44,823 bases of DNA from Promethearchaeota archaeon. GTDB lineage: Archaea; Asgardarchaeota; Lokiarchaeia; Sigynarchaeales; SOKP01. This document shows, piece by piece, positions 1-8,346 of the stretch. Position numbers and translations under genes: made by a program. The notes beneath the pieces are model-generated. The model had not been told where the DNA came from and ran no database searches. It worked only from the letters and a program-made list of their open reading frames with translations. Each line of letters opens with the position of its first letter. Position 1 is the stretch's first letter. The stretch is taken from the NCBI GenBank assembly GCA_014730295.1, contig WJIN01000006.1, positions 1 to 44,823 of the forward strand, given 5' to 3'.

Positions 1-2
1 GC

Positions 3-164
3 TCTGTCTGCGGCTATAAACACGAGATGTTATCGTTAAGCGAACGTGAATGGACGTGCCCCGAGTGTGGCACTCATCATCATCGAGATAAAAACGCGTC
101 TGCTAATATTAAGAAAGAAGGAATACGCCTCTTAGAAGAGAGAGGCATCACAGTCATTTCATGA
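3..164 (+). CDS. tnpB: TnpB (OrfB) RNA-guided nuclease, C-terminal fragment
   Basis: Only the last 53 codons are in the window; the gene is cut by the window edge and no damage is visible in the part seen. The fragment carries the end of the TnpB zinc ribbon: a VCGYK turn, then about 20 residues later a second CPECG knuckle, followed by [12 protein letters not shown], which matches the conserved RDxNAAxNI motif that contains the last RuvC aspartate of TnpB. TnpB is an RNA-guided DNA endonuclease that helps IS200/IS605 elements persist. Its guide RNA normally overlaps this 3' end. It ends at TGA 162-164. Whether the full gene is intact cannot be judged from here. Confidence 0.85.
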   Translation, partial: SVCGYKHEMLSLSEREWTCPECGTHHHRDKNASANIKKEGIRLLEERGITVIS

Positions 165-275
165 CCTACCGTAGGGACTACGGGAATTCACGCTTGTGGA
201 GATCGTGTAAGACGCCATTTAGGCGCGGTGGTCAAGGAAGCAAGAATCCAGCTCCTTTAGGTGCTGGTAGTTCAA
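60..275 (+). ncRNA. Probable omega RNA (reRNA) of the TnpB element
   Basis: Known TnpB systems transcribe a guide RNA from the 3' end of tnpB through the right end of the element, with the guide taken from flanking DNA. The GC-richer, structured stretch after the tnpB stop fits that scaffold and contrasts with the AT-rich flank. Boundaries are approximate; the guide would begin just after about position 275. This is inferred from position and structure only. Confidence 0.4.
248..267 (+). repeat. Right-end hairpin of the insertion element
   Basis: CCAGC at 248-252 pairs with GCTGG at 263-267. A T-T mismatch and two more G-C pairs follow, with a TTTA loop. Such imperfect subterminal hairpins are recognised by TnpA in IS200/IS605 elements. 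Confidence 0.6.
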
Positions 276-370
276 TGATAATTTCTATTGTAATCAGTTA
301 TTTTTAATATAATTTTTAAAAAAAGTCCTTATATTACATTTCATAAAACTATTTGTTAAATATCATATTC

Positions 371-380
371 TATAAAATAA
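371..380 (+). promoter_or_regulatory. TATA box of the hdrA-mvhD operon
   Basis: TATAAAATAA lies 41 bases before the hdrA start, which allows a transcription start near 400 and a short leader containing GGGA (412-415) just before the ATG. Assigned by pattern and spacing only. Confidence 0.45.
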
Positions 381-420
381 TAAACACAATGAAAGGTGTA
401 ATAGAACAAAAGGGATTAAT

Positions 421-2388
421 ATGTCTGAAGAGAATCAGACCAAGGAAAAAATTCGAATTTTCGTTGCTGTCTGCCGATGAGGCATCAATATTAGTGAAAT
501 CATTGATTGCCCAGCGCTCGCCGAATTTTCTAAGACACTGCCAAACGTAGTCGGTGCTGATGAGTATATAAGTATGTGTACGGAACCCGGAGCAGAGTTC
601 ATCAAGGAAAAAATGGAAGAATATAATGCGAATAGACTAATAGTTGCAGCATGCACACCGAAAACTCATGAACCTGTCTTTGAAAGCGTATTAAAATCTA
701 TGGATATGGATCCCTCATATCTTGAATTTGTAAATATAAGAGAGCATAGTAGTTTTGTTCATAGAAAAGATCCCAAGGGTGCCCAAAAAGTAGCGGAAGA
801 TGCTATAAGATCAGCGGTAGCCCGAGCTACCTTATTAGAACCTATTGAGATAAAAGAAGTCGATATCGAAAAACGCGTGCTAGTGATTGGAGGTGGCGTT
901 GCAGGATTAACAGCTGCTATTGATCTAGCAGAAGAAGGGTATGAAGTCCATCTTGTAGAGAAAACACCGACTATCGGGGGAAAAATGGCCCAATTAGATA
1001 GAACATTTCCAACAGACGACTGTTCCATCTGAATTTTAGGTCCAGTAATGCTAGAGGCTGCGAGAATACAAGGACTAAATATTCATACATATAGTAATGT
1101 TGAAGATGTTGAGGGTTTTGTAGGAAATTTTACTGTAAAAATCCGAAAACGTGCTCGATATGTAAATCAAGATTGTAATGGGTGCGGTGCGTGCGAAGAT
1201 GTTTGCCCTGCTAAAGGTGCTGATGAATTCAATGAGGGAATGAATGCTCGACCGGCAATTTATGTCGCCTTTGCTCAAGCAGTTCCTTCGATGGCACAAA
1301 TCGATATGAATAAATGTATCAAATGCGGTCTATGTCAGGGAGTTTGTGAACTCGATGCGATTAATTTCGACCAAGAAGATGAGATAATGGAACTCAACGT
1401 TGGTTCAATCATCGTTGCAACTGGGTGGGATGAATATGAGCCGCCAAAAGGATATCTTGGATATGATGAATATCCGAACGTTATTACCCAGATGAAACTT
1501 GAGAGGATATTAGCACCAAACGGTCCGACTGTTGGACATTTAGTAAGACCATCAGATGGAAAAGAGCCAGAAAGCATTCTTTTCATCCAATGTGTGGGAT
1601 CACGAGATCTGAACAAAAATACGTATTGTAGTTCGGGGGTTTGTTGCATGATAACGATTAAGAACTCGAAATTAATTAAGCAACATTATCCTGACGCAGA
1701 TATAACTGTTGCATACATGGATATCAGAGCTGCGGGGAAGGATTATGAAGAATATTTCACCGCTTCCAGGAAAGAAGGTATAAGATATATCAGAACTAAT
1801 ATTAGCAAAATTGAGGAGGATCCCGAGACTCATAATCTAAAGGTCATCATGCAAAATACGCTGAGAGACTCTATAGGTCTTCAAGAGATGGAGTTTGACT
1901 TAGTGGTGCTTTCATGTGCAATGGTGCCACCCAAAGGGATTCAAAAAATTCAAAATACTTTGAAATTAGAAACAAGTCAAGATGGATTCTTCAAAGAATT
2001 CCACTCTCGATTAAATCCAATCGATACGAAGATTCCTGGGATTGTACTTGCAGGCGTCAGTCAAGGACCCAAATCTATATCTGAATCGATTTCTCAAGGA
2101 AGGGCTGCGGCATCCTCACTTGCAAGACTAATGAGTAAAGAAAAGTTCCAAATCCAACTTATAAGAGCGACCGTAGATAAAGAAAAATGTGCGGAATGTG
2201 GATTATGTGAATTAAACTGTCCGTATAATGCTATTAAACTTATGGAAGGCGGTGCTGAAGTGAGTGAAATTCTATGCCGTGGTTGTGGTACTTGCTTGGC
2301 CAATTGCCCATCTGAGGCGATTACGCTGCGCTATTACCGCGAGCCCCAATATGAAAAACAAATTGATGCAATGCTAGAAGAAATATAA
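421..2388 (+). CDS. hdrA: Heterodisulfide reductase subunit A (HdrA), selenoprotein with two Sec
   Basis: This 655-residue iron-sulfur flavoprotein is the electron-bifurcating subunit of the cytoplasmic Hdr complex, and the length fits the family. A conventional ORF search breaks it at two in-frame TGA codons. The first, codon 20 (478-480), falls in VCRUGINI, where HdrA usually has C-x-C-G-x-N-I. The second, codon 204 (1030-1032), falls in DCSIUILGPVM, where the family has DCSxCILTPKM. Both replace conserved cysteines, so I read them as selenocysteine. The flavin-binding loop GGGVAG is at about 156-161. Ferredoxin-type cysteine clusters begin near 252, 299, 590 and 619, and the HdrA-specific YCSSGVCC motif lies between them. 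I chose ATG 421 because the homology starts there, with GGGA just upstream. mvhD follows after 4 bases. Confidence 0.93.
478..480 (+). other. Recoded UGA: Sec20 of HdrA
   Basis: TGA replaces the second cysteine of the N-terminal VCxCGxNI motif of HdrA. The reading frame and homology continue unbroken on both sides of the codon. Confidence 0.85.
1030..1032 (+). other. Recoded UGA: Sec204 of HdrA
   Basis: TGA sits in the DCSxC motif of HdrA, where selenocysteine is known in other archaeal HdrA proteins. Homology continues with ILGPVMLEAAR. Confidence 0.92.
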
Positions 2389-2392
2389 AGAG

Positions 2393-2866
2393 GTGGACAA
2401 GATTACAGAAAATAACCTAAAAATAATCAGTTTTATGTGTTGGAAGTGAGGTTATGGCGCTGGGGATATGGCAGGAACCATCCGAGCACAATACCCCGCA
2501 ACTATACGCCCAATTCGTATCAATTGTACTGGTAGAGTTACTCCGAGTTTAATGATGCGTGCGATTGGAAAAGGAGCTGATGGAATAATAGTTGCTGGAT
2601 GATATCCCGGAGAGTGTGATTATGAAACGGGCAACTATGTAGCTGAAAGAAATGTAAATTATGTAAGAGAAATCATCAGCTCTATGGGCATCGAGCCCGA
2701 ACGAGTACAGATGTTTCATTGTAGTGCCGCAGAAGGACAGAGATTTCAACAAGAAGTCACGCGTATATCGGAAGAGATTGAAAAATTAGGCAGCAGCCCT
2801 TTAAAAGAATCGAAAGAAAAGGAAGAAATGGATTCTAATACAGGAAAAAAGAAAAAAACCGAATAG
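2393..2866 (+). CDS. mvhD: MvhD/VhuD-like [2Fe-2S] subunit, selenoprotein with two Sec
   Basis: This 157-residue protein is the small iron-sulfur subunit that passes electrons from [NiFe] hydrogenase (or a formate dehydrogenase) to HdrA. The frame runs from GTG 2393 through two in-frame TGA codons. The first (2447-2449) gives FMCWKUGYGAGDMAG, matching the family FxCNWCxYxxxDxAG. The second (2600-2602) gives GUYPGECDYETGN, matching GCxxGDCHYxxGN. Conserved cysteines also occur in RINCTGRV and FHCSAAE. The family core ends near residue 135 and a Lys/Glu-rich tail follows. The GTG overlaps an AGAGGTGG ribosome-binding stretch; an internal ATG at 2435 would remove part of the first motif. It is translationally close to hdrA and very likely in the same transcript. 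A standard search reports only the last 60 codons. Confidence 0.92.
2447..2449 (+). other. Recoded UGA: first Sec of MvhD
   Basis: TGA in the context MCWKUGYGAGD replaces the second cysteine of the N-terminal iron-sulfur motif of the MvhD family. Confidence 0.9.
2600..2602 (+). other. Recoded UGA: second Sec of MvhD
   Basis: TGA in the context VAGUYPGECDYETGN replaces the cysteine of the family GCxxGDCHY motif. Confidence 0.9.
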
Positions 2867-2889
2867 GATGACTCTTTCGAGCAAATTTT

Positions 2890-2938
2890 AGTCGTAAGAT
2901 GACAACCTTGCACAGGTATTCGGTCAGATTTTACTACT
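2890..2938 (+). promoter_or_regulatory. Candidate SECIS element in the 3' UTR of hdrA-mvhD
   Basis: A hairpin starts 24 bases after the mvhD stop. The outer helix is AGTcGTAA (2890-2897) with TTACtACT (2931-2938). TGAC (2900-2903) pairs with GTCA (2923-2926), and a minihelix ACCT (2905-2908) pairs with AGGT (2914-2917) around the loop TGCAC. Between the outer and middle helices, AGAT (2897-2900) faces AGAT (2926-2929), so G2898-A2928 and A2899-G2927 can form tandem sheared G-A pairs, as in the eukaryotic SECIS core. Unpaired AA (2904-2905) is on the 5' side before the minihelix. Lokiarchaeal selenoprotein genes are reported to carry eukaryote-like SECIS structures. The fold was derived by eye and the middle helix is short. 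Confidence 0.55.
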
Positions 2939-3010
2939 TTTTATTCTTAAATTTTTTCATAGGTTTACCATCTTGGTTTTACTATATATTTAAATTTGGT
3001 TTTGCCATTT

Positions 3011-3850
3011 TTACTCATGTGGGAGAATATATACAAGTAAAATTATTACTATAACCCCCGCCAAAAAAATCAGTGCTTGAGTGATAGATTTTTTCATTTT
3101 CTTTTGTTTTAACAACTCTGGCATCAATTCTGTACTGGCAAGGTATAAGAAGCCGCCCCCTGAGAATGCCAAAAAGAATAAATTAAAGGTTTCAACTAAT
3201 CCAGTGAGAAATAAGGCAAATAAACCCCCTAACATTGCTATCATCGCGCTAAGAAAGTTGAATAATAATGCTTTTGTCCTTGAAAATCCGCCATATAAAA
3301 GGATACCAAAATCTCCTACTTCTTGGGGGAGCTCATGGAAGAGAACTGCTAGTGTGATAACAATCCCGCTCCCTATACTTGTAGTAAAGGCAACAATAAT
3401 TATTACCCCATCCAAAAAATTATGCAGTCCGTCTCCAATAAGGTTGAGTAAGGCAAAATTTTTGATTTTTGGCCCTTTTTCAACGGGTTTGTCTAAATTC
3501 TCAGTTACCGTATCATAACACACATATTCATTTTCCCTTCGATGTGCATGTCCGTGGAACCAGTAAATAAACCGCTCGATAATAAAGAACACCACATAAC
3601 CTAGAATAATGAACCCAAATACAAAATTTTCGGATAAACCCGCACCCTCATCAATTAATTCCTCGAGATGATGGAGTGATTCCGGGATAAGATCAAATAA
3701 AGCGGTTGCTAATATAGTACCCGTCGCGAACGCAACTAAGACAAAAAGTATGCTATCAAGGGTTTTTTCCTTTAATGAGATCATAAAGATTCCAATCAGG
3801 CTAATTGCTCCAATGAAAAAAATCGCGATAAAGCCATAAATTATTTCCAT
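3011..3850 (-). CDS. ZIP-family divalent metal transporter
   Basis: A 279-residue integral membrane protein with about eight hydrophobic segments. Two ZIP hallmarks are present: HNFLDG in the fourth segment (after NLIGDGL) and HELPQEVGDFG in the fifth, which together form the binuclear metal site of ZIP transporters. A cytoplasmic loop between segments 3 and 4 contains HGHAHRR, a short histidine-rich metal-sensing type stretch. These proteins import zinc, iron or manganese; the exact metal cannot be read from the sequence. The gene is convergent with the hdrA-mvhD operon and divergent from the TPR protein, with an AT-rich 130-base promoter region between them. Confidence 0.88.
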   Translation of the reverse strand: MEIIYGFIAIFFIGAISLIGIFMISLKEKTLDSILFVLVAFATGTILATALFDLIPESLHHLEELIDEGAGLSENFVFGFIILGYVVFFIIERFIYWFHGHAHRRENEYVCYDTVTENLDKPVEKGPKIKNFALLNLIGDGLHNFLDGVIIIVAFTTSIGSGIVITLAVLFHELPQEVGDFGILLYGGFSRTKALLFNFLSAMIAMLGGLFALFLTGLVETFNLFFLAFSGGGFLYLASTELMPELLKQKKMKKSITQALIFLAGVIVIILLVYILPHE

Positions 3851-3982
3851 ATTAATCAGTTTTTCCGATTTGTATGTTTTAGATTTTTAATTTTTAAAGC
3901 TTTTTAAAATTTGTATTGATAAAACAAAATTTTTCACATTTGTTTTACTTTTTATTGTTAAATTAATTTAGATATATTAAAT

Positions 3983-5302
3983 ATGTTTAGTTTCGGAAAA
4001 GATCCAGATGAGAAAGCGGACAGTGATTTTGAAAAAGCAGAGCAATTATTCGATGCACTGCAGTATAAAAAGGCGGGAAAATACTTCACATCTGCAGGGG
4101 AAAACTATATAGAGATAAAAGATTATGCATCTGCCGAGGAGGCATATTTTAAAGCAGCAAATTCATATTTACAAGATGAAAAACATATTGATGTGTTAGA
4201 TTCCCTACGAAAGGCTGCTGATGCGTCACTCCATCAAGAAAAATATGAATATGCACAGACTCTATTTAATAAGTCCTTAGAGTACTTGAAAAAATTGAAA
4301 CCATCGGGTACTCGGGATGGTTACTATATGGTTTTGTCATCATTATCATTTTTATGTTATTTTGTTTTAGGAAATCCCGATAAAGGGTTACAATTACTTA
4401 AAAAAATTCGTAAGATGGTTAAAGATGATTTCTTCAAAGAAAATCCATTAATTCATTTAGCCACGAACTTAACAATTGCAATTCGTGATAAAAAACCAGT
4501 TTATATAGAGAAAATTATTGAAGATTTCAAAAAAATCGACCTTAACGAAATCGAAATGAAACTCGCAAAGATTGCCATCCTAATGGCCGAGATACAGTCC
4601 AATCTCACTCCAGAACTTATTCTTGACCAAGAAACTTACACCACCCGTGAATTAATTGGAATTGATGTAAAAATAGATGGGACTATTTTGGAGGCGATAA
4701 CCAATAATTCTTTTTATGATTATGCAATCTCAGATTTTATTATCTCCGAATATCGAATGGATCAATCCGATAATCTCACTATCCAAACAAAACCAGATTT
4801 GCCAGTTAACCTAATACCTGGTCAAACTCTCCAATTTCAAATGGTATTAAAACCCCATTTTCAAGTTGAAAACTGTTTTATCGGTCCATTTAAATTAAAA
4901 TGTGAGCTAAATCAATCGTTAATCTGCTATATCGAAGATAAAGACCAACACAATGTGGAGCTTACAGCACCCCCGACTTATTTGGATGTAGCTGTGAAAA
5001 GTCTCAAGCCCCCATTGATTGACCAAACTTTTCCCCTTGAAATTCTTATTGAAAATAATAGCGATGGAGAGGCTTCGAATTTAGAGATTCAGATCGAATT
5101 ACCCGAGATTCTCCAATTGAGAAGGGGAACAACAGAAAAACAGATTTATTCGCTTAGATCGAATGAGAATATTCGATGGGAAATTAATGCACGACCCGTG
5201 GAAGCAGCAGAATCGGAAATAAAAGTTAAATTGAAGTATGAAGATCCTGATCAAAAAGTTGTCGAGGAAACCAAATCCTTTCCCATTTCAATAAAATTAT
5301 AA
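3983..5302 (+). CDS. TPR (alpha-SNAP-like) plus beta-sandwich protein, function unknown
   Basis: The 439 residues split into two halves. Residues about 10-200 are helical pairs of TPR type; KAGKYFTSAGENYIEIKDY and ASAEEAYFKAANSYL resemble the solenoid of soluble NSF attachment proteins. Residues about 215-439 look like two all-beta Ig/CARDB-type modules (the phrases SLKPPLIDQTFPLEILIENN and LEIQIELPEILQLRRG are typical). There is no signal peptide or membrane segment, so it is probably cytosolic. A TPR solenoid with C-terminal beta modules recalls the build of eukaryotic trafficking adaptors, but that is only an architectural analogy. The AMP phosphorylase gene follows 45 bases downstream. 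Confidence 0.7.
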   Translation: MFSFGKDPDEKADSDFEKAEQLFDALQYKKAGKYFTSAGENYIEIKDYASAEEAYFKAANSYLQDEKHIDVLDSLRKAADASLHQEKYEYAQTLFNKSLEYLKKLKPSGTRDGYYMVLSSLSFLCYFVLGNPDKGLQLLKKIRKMVKDDFFKENPLIHLATNLTIAIRDKKPVYIEKIIEDFKKIDLNEIEMKLAKIAILMAEIQSNLTPELILDQETYTTRELIGIDVKIDGTILEAITNNSFYDYAISDFIISEYRMDQSDNLTIQTKPDLPVNLIPGQTLQFQMVLKPHFQVENCFIGPFKLKCELNQSLICYIEDKDQHNVELTAPPTYLDVAVKSLKPPLIDQTFPLEILIENNSDGEASNLEIQIELPEILQLRRGTTEKQIYSLRSNENIRWEINARPVEAAESEIKVKLKYEDPDQKVVEETKSFPISIKL

Positions 5303-5347
5303 ATATATTTTATCTTATTCTCACTAGAAAGGATTATAATCATAACA

Positions 5348-6889
5348 ATGAGACTGAAAGTAAAAAAAATTAATTTTGAAACTAGTAACACGAAAGATGT
5401 GGTACTAAATTATAAAGATGCCGCAAAGTTAGGACAAAAAGCAGGAGAACGTGTCACCATAAAGAATATGGCCACAGAAAGACTAAATAATAAGTTTTGG
5501 GTCGCTATCGTCCAGATTGCTCATTCTGATACTATTCTGGCCTCAGGGGAGATTGGAATCTTTGAGAATACTCTCAGAGATTATGAACATTTAAATGAGG
5601 GAGATGAGGTATCCGTAAAACCTGCCGAACCACCTGACTCCTATAAATATATTAAGAAAAAGATTAATAATAAGAAATTAAGTGGGGATGAGATAAATAG
5701 GATAATAAAAGATGCAGTTTCAGGTAGCTTATCGAAAATTGAACTTGCTTCCTTCATAACGGGTATCGCAATAAACGGAGCAGATAATGAAGAAATGACT
5801 GCCTTAACCTTGGCAGAAGCCGAAAGTGGGGAAAAATTCAATTTTGGCCCAGAAGTGTTTGATAAGCATTCCACGGGAGGTGTTCCAGGAAATAAAGTCT
5901 CTTTAATCATTGTTCCCATAGTTGCTGCTGCGGGATTAATTATTCCGAAAACCAGTACAAGAGCGATTACCTCACCTTCTGGAACCGCAGATTCAATGGA
6001 GGTTTTGGCACCCGTCACCTTCACCTCGGAAGAGGTGGAGAATATGGTCTCCGAATTGAATGCATGCATCATCTGGGGTGGGGCATTGGACATCGCGCCC
6101 GCAGATAATGTGCTTATTGAAGTAGAGCGTCCACTTCATTATGATCCCTGGGGATTGATGATCCCTTCAATTTTAGCTAAAAAAATCGCGATGGGGGTAA
6201 ATGCTGGTTTAGTATTGGATATACCTGTTGGGGAGGGTACCAAATTTTCAACCCCCGATGAGGGAAAAAAGTTTGCCCATGTATTTAAACAAATTGCAAG
6301 TAACTTTGGGGTTAAAGCGGAATGTGCTCTGACTTTAGCACATCAACCTATAGGGCATGCAGTTGGACCCGCTATCGAGGCAAAGGAAGCGTTGAGGCTA
6401 CTATTGGATTATAATGCAGGACCCAATTCCCTTATAGAAAAATCCACATCTTTAGCTGGAATTCTCTTAGAGATGGGCGGGAAAGCACAGCGAGGTGAGG
6501 GTCAAAATCTGGCAAAAGAGATCTTACAATCAGGGAACGCCTATAAAAAAATGAGAGATATAATTGAGCTGCAAGGGGGTGATCCGGATATTCAACCGGA
6601 TGATATCGAATTAGGTCCATACCAGAAAGATTTTTATTCAAATAAATCCGGGCACATTACTGAGGTTGATAATGCAATAATTAACCAAATCGCAAAGGCG
6701 GCCGGATGTCCTTACGCGAAAACTTCGGGAGTTGAGATCTATAGAAAACAAGGTGCCAAAATTGAAAAAGGGGAAAAGATTTTTACGATTTATTCCAATA
6801 GCGAAAATAAATTAAGGCGTGCCAAAAAAATTTATAACAGCACAGGTGGGCCGATAATACTTGGCGGAATGTTAATTGAAAGAATTTGA
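5348..6889 (+). CDS. deoA: AMP phosphorylase
   Basis: Converts AMP and phosphate to adenine and ribose 1,5-bisphosphate, the entry step of the archaeal AMP pathway. The 513 residues match the family length. An N-terminal all-beta domain (about 1-85), absent from bacterial thymidine phosphorylases, is followed by the pyrimidine nucleoside phosphorylase fold. The phosphate-binding stretch starts at Lys173 (KHSTGGVPGNKVSL). TSTRAITSPSGTADSMEVLAPV is the substrate-specificity region typical of the archaeal enzymes. The start is the only good ATG before the homology begins. The downstream partners would be ribose-1,5-bisphosphate isomerase and RuBisCO; only a RuBisCO-like protein (26902-28266) is in the window. 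Confidence 0.93.
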   Translation: MRLKVKKINFETSNTKDVVLNYKDAAKLGQKAGERVTIKNMATERLNNKFWVAIVQIAHSDTILASGEIGIFENTLRDYEHLNEGDEVSVKPAEPPDSYKYIKKKINNKKLSGDEINRIIKDAVSGSLSKIELASFITGIAINGADNEEMTALTLAEAESGEKFNFGPEVFDKHSTGGVPGNKVSLIIVPIVAAAGLIIPKTSTRAITSPSGTADSMEVLAPVTFTSEEVENMVSELNACIIWGGALDIAPADNVLIEVERPLHYDPWGLMIPSILAKKIAMGVNAGLVLDIPVGEGTKFSTPDEGKKFAHVFKQIASNFGVKAECALTLAHQPIGHAVGPAIEAKEALRLLLDYNAGPNSLIEKSTSLAGILLEMGGKAQRGEGQNLAKEILQSGNAYKKMRDIIELQGGDPDIQPDDIELGPYQKDFYSNKSGHITEVDNAIINQIAKAAGCPYAKTSGVEIYRKQGAKIEKGEKIFTIYSNSENKLRRAKKIYNSTGGPIILGGMLIERI

Positions 6890-7045
6890 TTTATTTATTC
6901 TTATAGAAGCTATTCTCATCATCAAATTTTATACTCTCCTTAATAACAATTTTCCAAAATAAATTTCTACTATAAGAAAAAATTTTAAGTTAATCCAATG
7001 ACTCCGTTATCTGTAGAATAAACCTTAGAAATATTTCAAAAAGAA

Positions 7046-8275
7046 ATGAGTAATTATAAGCCTTTTTCCCTCTTGGTTAAACCTGCTGGGGCAGACTGTA
7101 ATCTACGCTGTAAATACTGTTTTTATATTGACCATCTGGAAATTCAAGAGCCTAAACCACGGATGTCAGATGAGACCCTAGAGCGAATGATTTCAAGTTA
7201 TATGAACACAAACCAAAATGGGAATTATGCTTTCGGATGGCAAGGTGGAGAACCGACTCTGATGGGCTTGGATTTTTTTAAAAATGTGGTAAAATATCAG
7301 CAAAAGTATGGACATAGCGGAGCACTAGTCAGCAATGGATTACAGACAAATGGAACGTTAATCACAGATGAAATGGCGAAATTTTTCGCTCAATATAAAT
7401 TTTTGATAGGTGTGAGTCTTGATGGGCCACTTAAGCTGCACAATCATTATAGAAAAACCATAGGCGGTAAAGACTCACATTCTATGGTAATGAAGGGGAT
7501 AAAAAACCTAAGAAAATATGATGTGCAATTTAATATATTGATGCTCGTGAATGATGTTGCTGTTAGACAACCAGAAAAAATCTATAAATATATGTTAGAT
7601 AATAGTTTTTATTTCCACCAATATATTCCATGTATTGAATTCGATGAAAACAACGATCCCCTTCCCTTTTCGATAACTGGGGAACAATGGGGGGATTTTC
7701 TTTGTAAAATTTTTGATCTCTGGGCTAAAAAAGATAAATATCGAGTTTCTATAAGATTATTTGATTCTATATTAGAACATTTGATATATGGAGAGACGCA
7801 TGTGTGCTATATGAATAATAATTGTTGTCAGTATTTCGTAGTGGAATATAATGGAGGAATATATCCTTGCGACTTTTTTGTCCGAGACGATCTTAAACTG
7901 GGAAACATTAATACAGGGGACTGGAAGGAGTTCTTAAACTCCTCGAGATATAAAAAATTTGGCTCTCATAAGTCGATATTGAATGAAGTATGTAAAGCTT
8001 GTCCTTTCCTAAATATTTGTTATGGGGATTGCCAGAAGAATCGTCCAGGTAATACAAATAATCCAAAGACTCTGAGTTTTTTATGCAAGGGATGGAAAAA
8101 GTTCTATGCTCATACATTACCTTCTTTTGAAAATCTTGCAAAAAAAATTCGTTTAGAGCGAAACATTCCAAAGAGAGACCTAAAAACCCCAGTTAAATTC
8201 GGACGGAACGACCCATGTCCCTGTGGAAGCGGAGAAAAATATAAAAAATGTTGCATGAAGCCGGGAATAATTTAG
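7046..8275 (+). CDS. Radical SAM/SPASM enzyme of the anaerobic sulfatase-maturase type, with SEC-C tail
   Basis: The radical SAM cluster motif CNLRCKYC has its cysteines at residues 18, 22 and 25. [12 protein letters not shown] and GVSLDGP follow, as in anaerobic sulfatase-maturating enzymes. The C-terminal SPASM region holds the auxiliary-cluster cysteines, including [20 protein letters not shown] (a YPCDFYV-like motif carries the catalytic aspartate in characterised enzymes) and [14 protein letters not shown]. The last about 25 residues form a SEC-C zinc motif ([15 protein letters not shown]). Characterised relatives oxidise a Cys or Ser in sulfatases to formylglycine. No sulfatase is nearby, so the substrate is unknown. 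The first LRR gene starts 71 bases downstream on the same strand. Confidence 0.85.
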   Translation: MSNYKPFSLLVKPAGADCNLRCKYCFYIDHLEIQEPKPRMSDETLERMISSYMNTNQNGNYAFGWQGGEPTLMGLDFFKNVVKYQQKYGHSGALVSNGLQTNGTLITDEMAKFFAQYKFLIGVSLDGPLKLHNHYRKTIGGKDSHSMVMKGIKNLRKYDVQFNILMLVNDVAVRQPEKIYKYMLDNSFYFHQYIPCIEFDENNDPLPFSITGEQWGDFLCKIFDLWAKKDKYRVSIRLFDSILEHLIYGETHVCYMNNNCCQYFVVEYNGGIYPCDFFVRDDLKLGNINTGDWKEFLNSSRYKKFGSHKSILNEVCKACPFLNICYGDCQKNRPGNTNNPKTLSFLCKGWKKFYAHTLPSFENLAKKIRLERNIPKRDLKTPVKFGRNDPCPCGSGEKYKKCCMKPGII

Positions 8276-8346
8276 ATATCCCAAAATTAGACTTGAAAGA
8301 GATATAAAATAATTTAATTTAATATTCACTTAGCTATTCTTAAGAA

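Larger units (their letters stand above)
1..275 (+). mobile_element. Right end of an IS200/IS605-family element
   Basis: The window opens inside the 3' end of a tnpB-like gene, followed by about 110 bases that end in a hairpin (248-267) and a TAGTTCAA tail, which is the usual layout of the right end of these single-strand-transposing elements. No tnpA is visible; it would lie upstream of the window if present. The exact cleavage site is inferred, probably near 275, because only one end is visible. Confidence 0.65.

Noticed and set aside
1..164. Cas12-type gene rather than TnpB
   Set aside because: The short zinc ribbon, the RDxNAxxNI end and the insertion-element right end next to it fit TnpB; there is no CRISPR array.
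353..550. A 65-codon ORF before hdrA
   Set aside because: It overlaps the true hdrA start in another frame and has no family resemblance. The frame starting at ATG 421 continues into HdrA through a TGA.
2867..2893. Alternative stem GACT with AGTC just after the mvhD stop
   Set aside because: Only four pairs across a long loop, and it competes with the better hairpin at 2890-2938.
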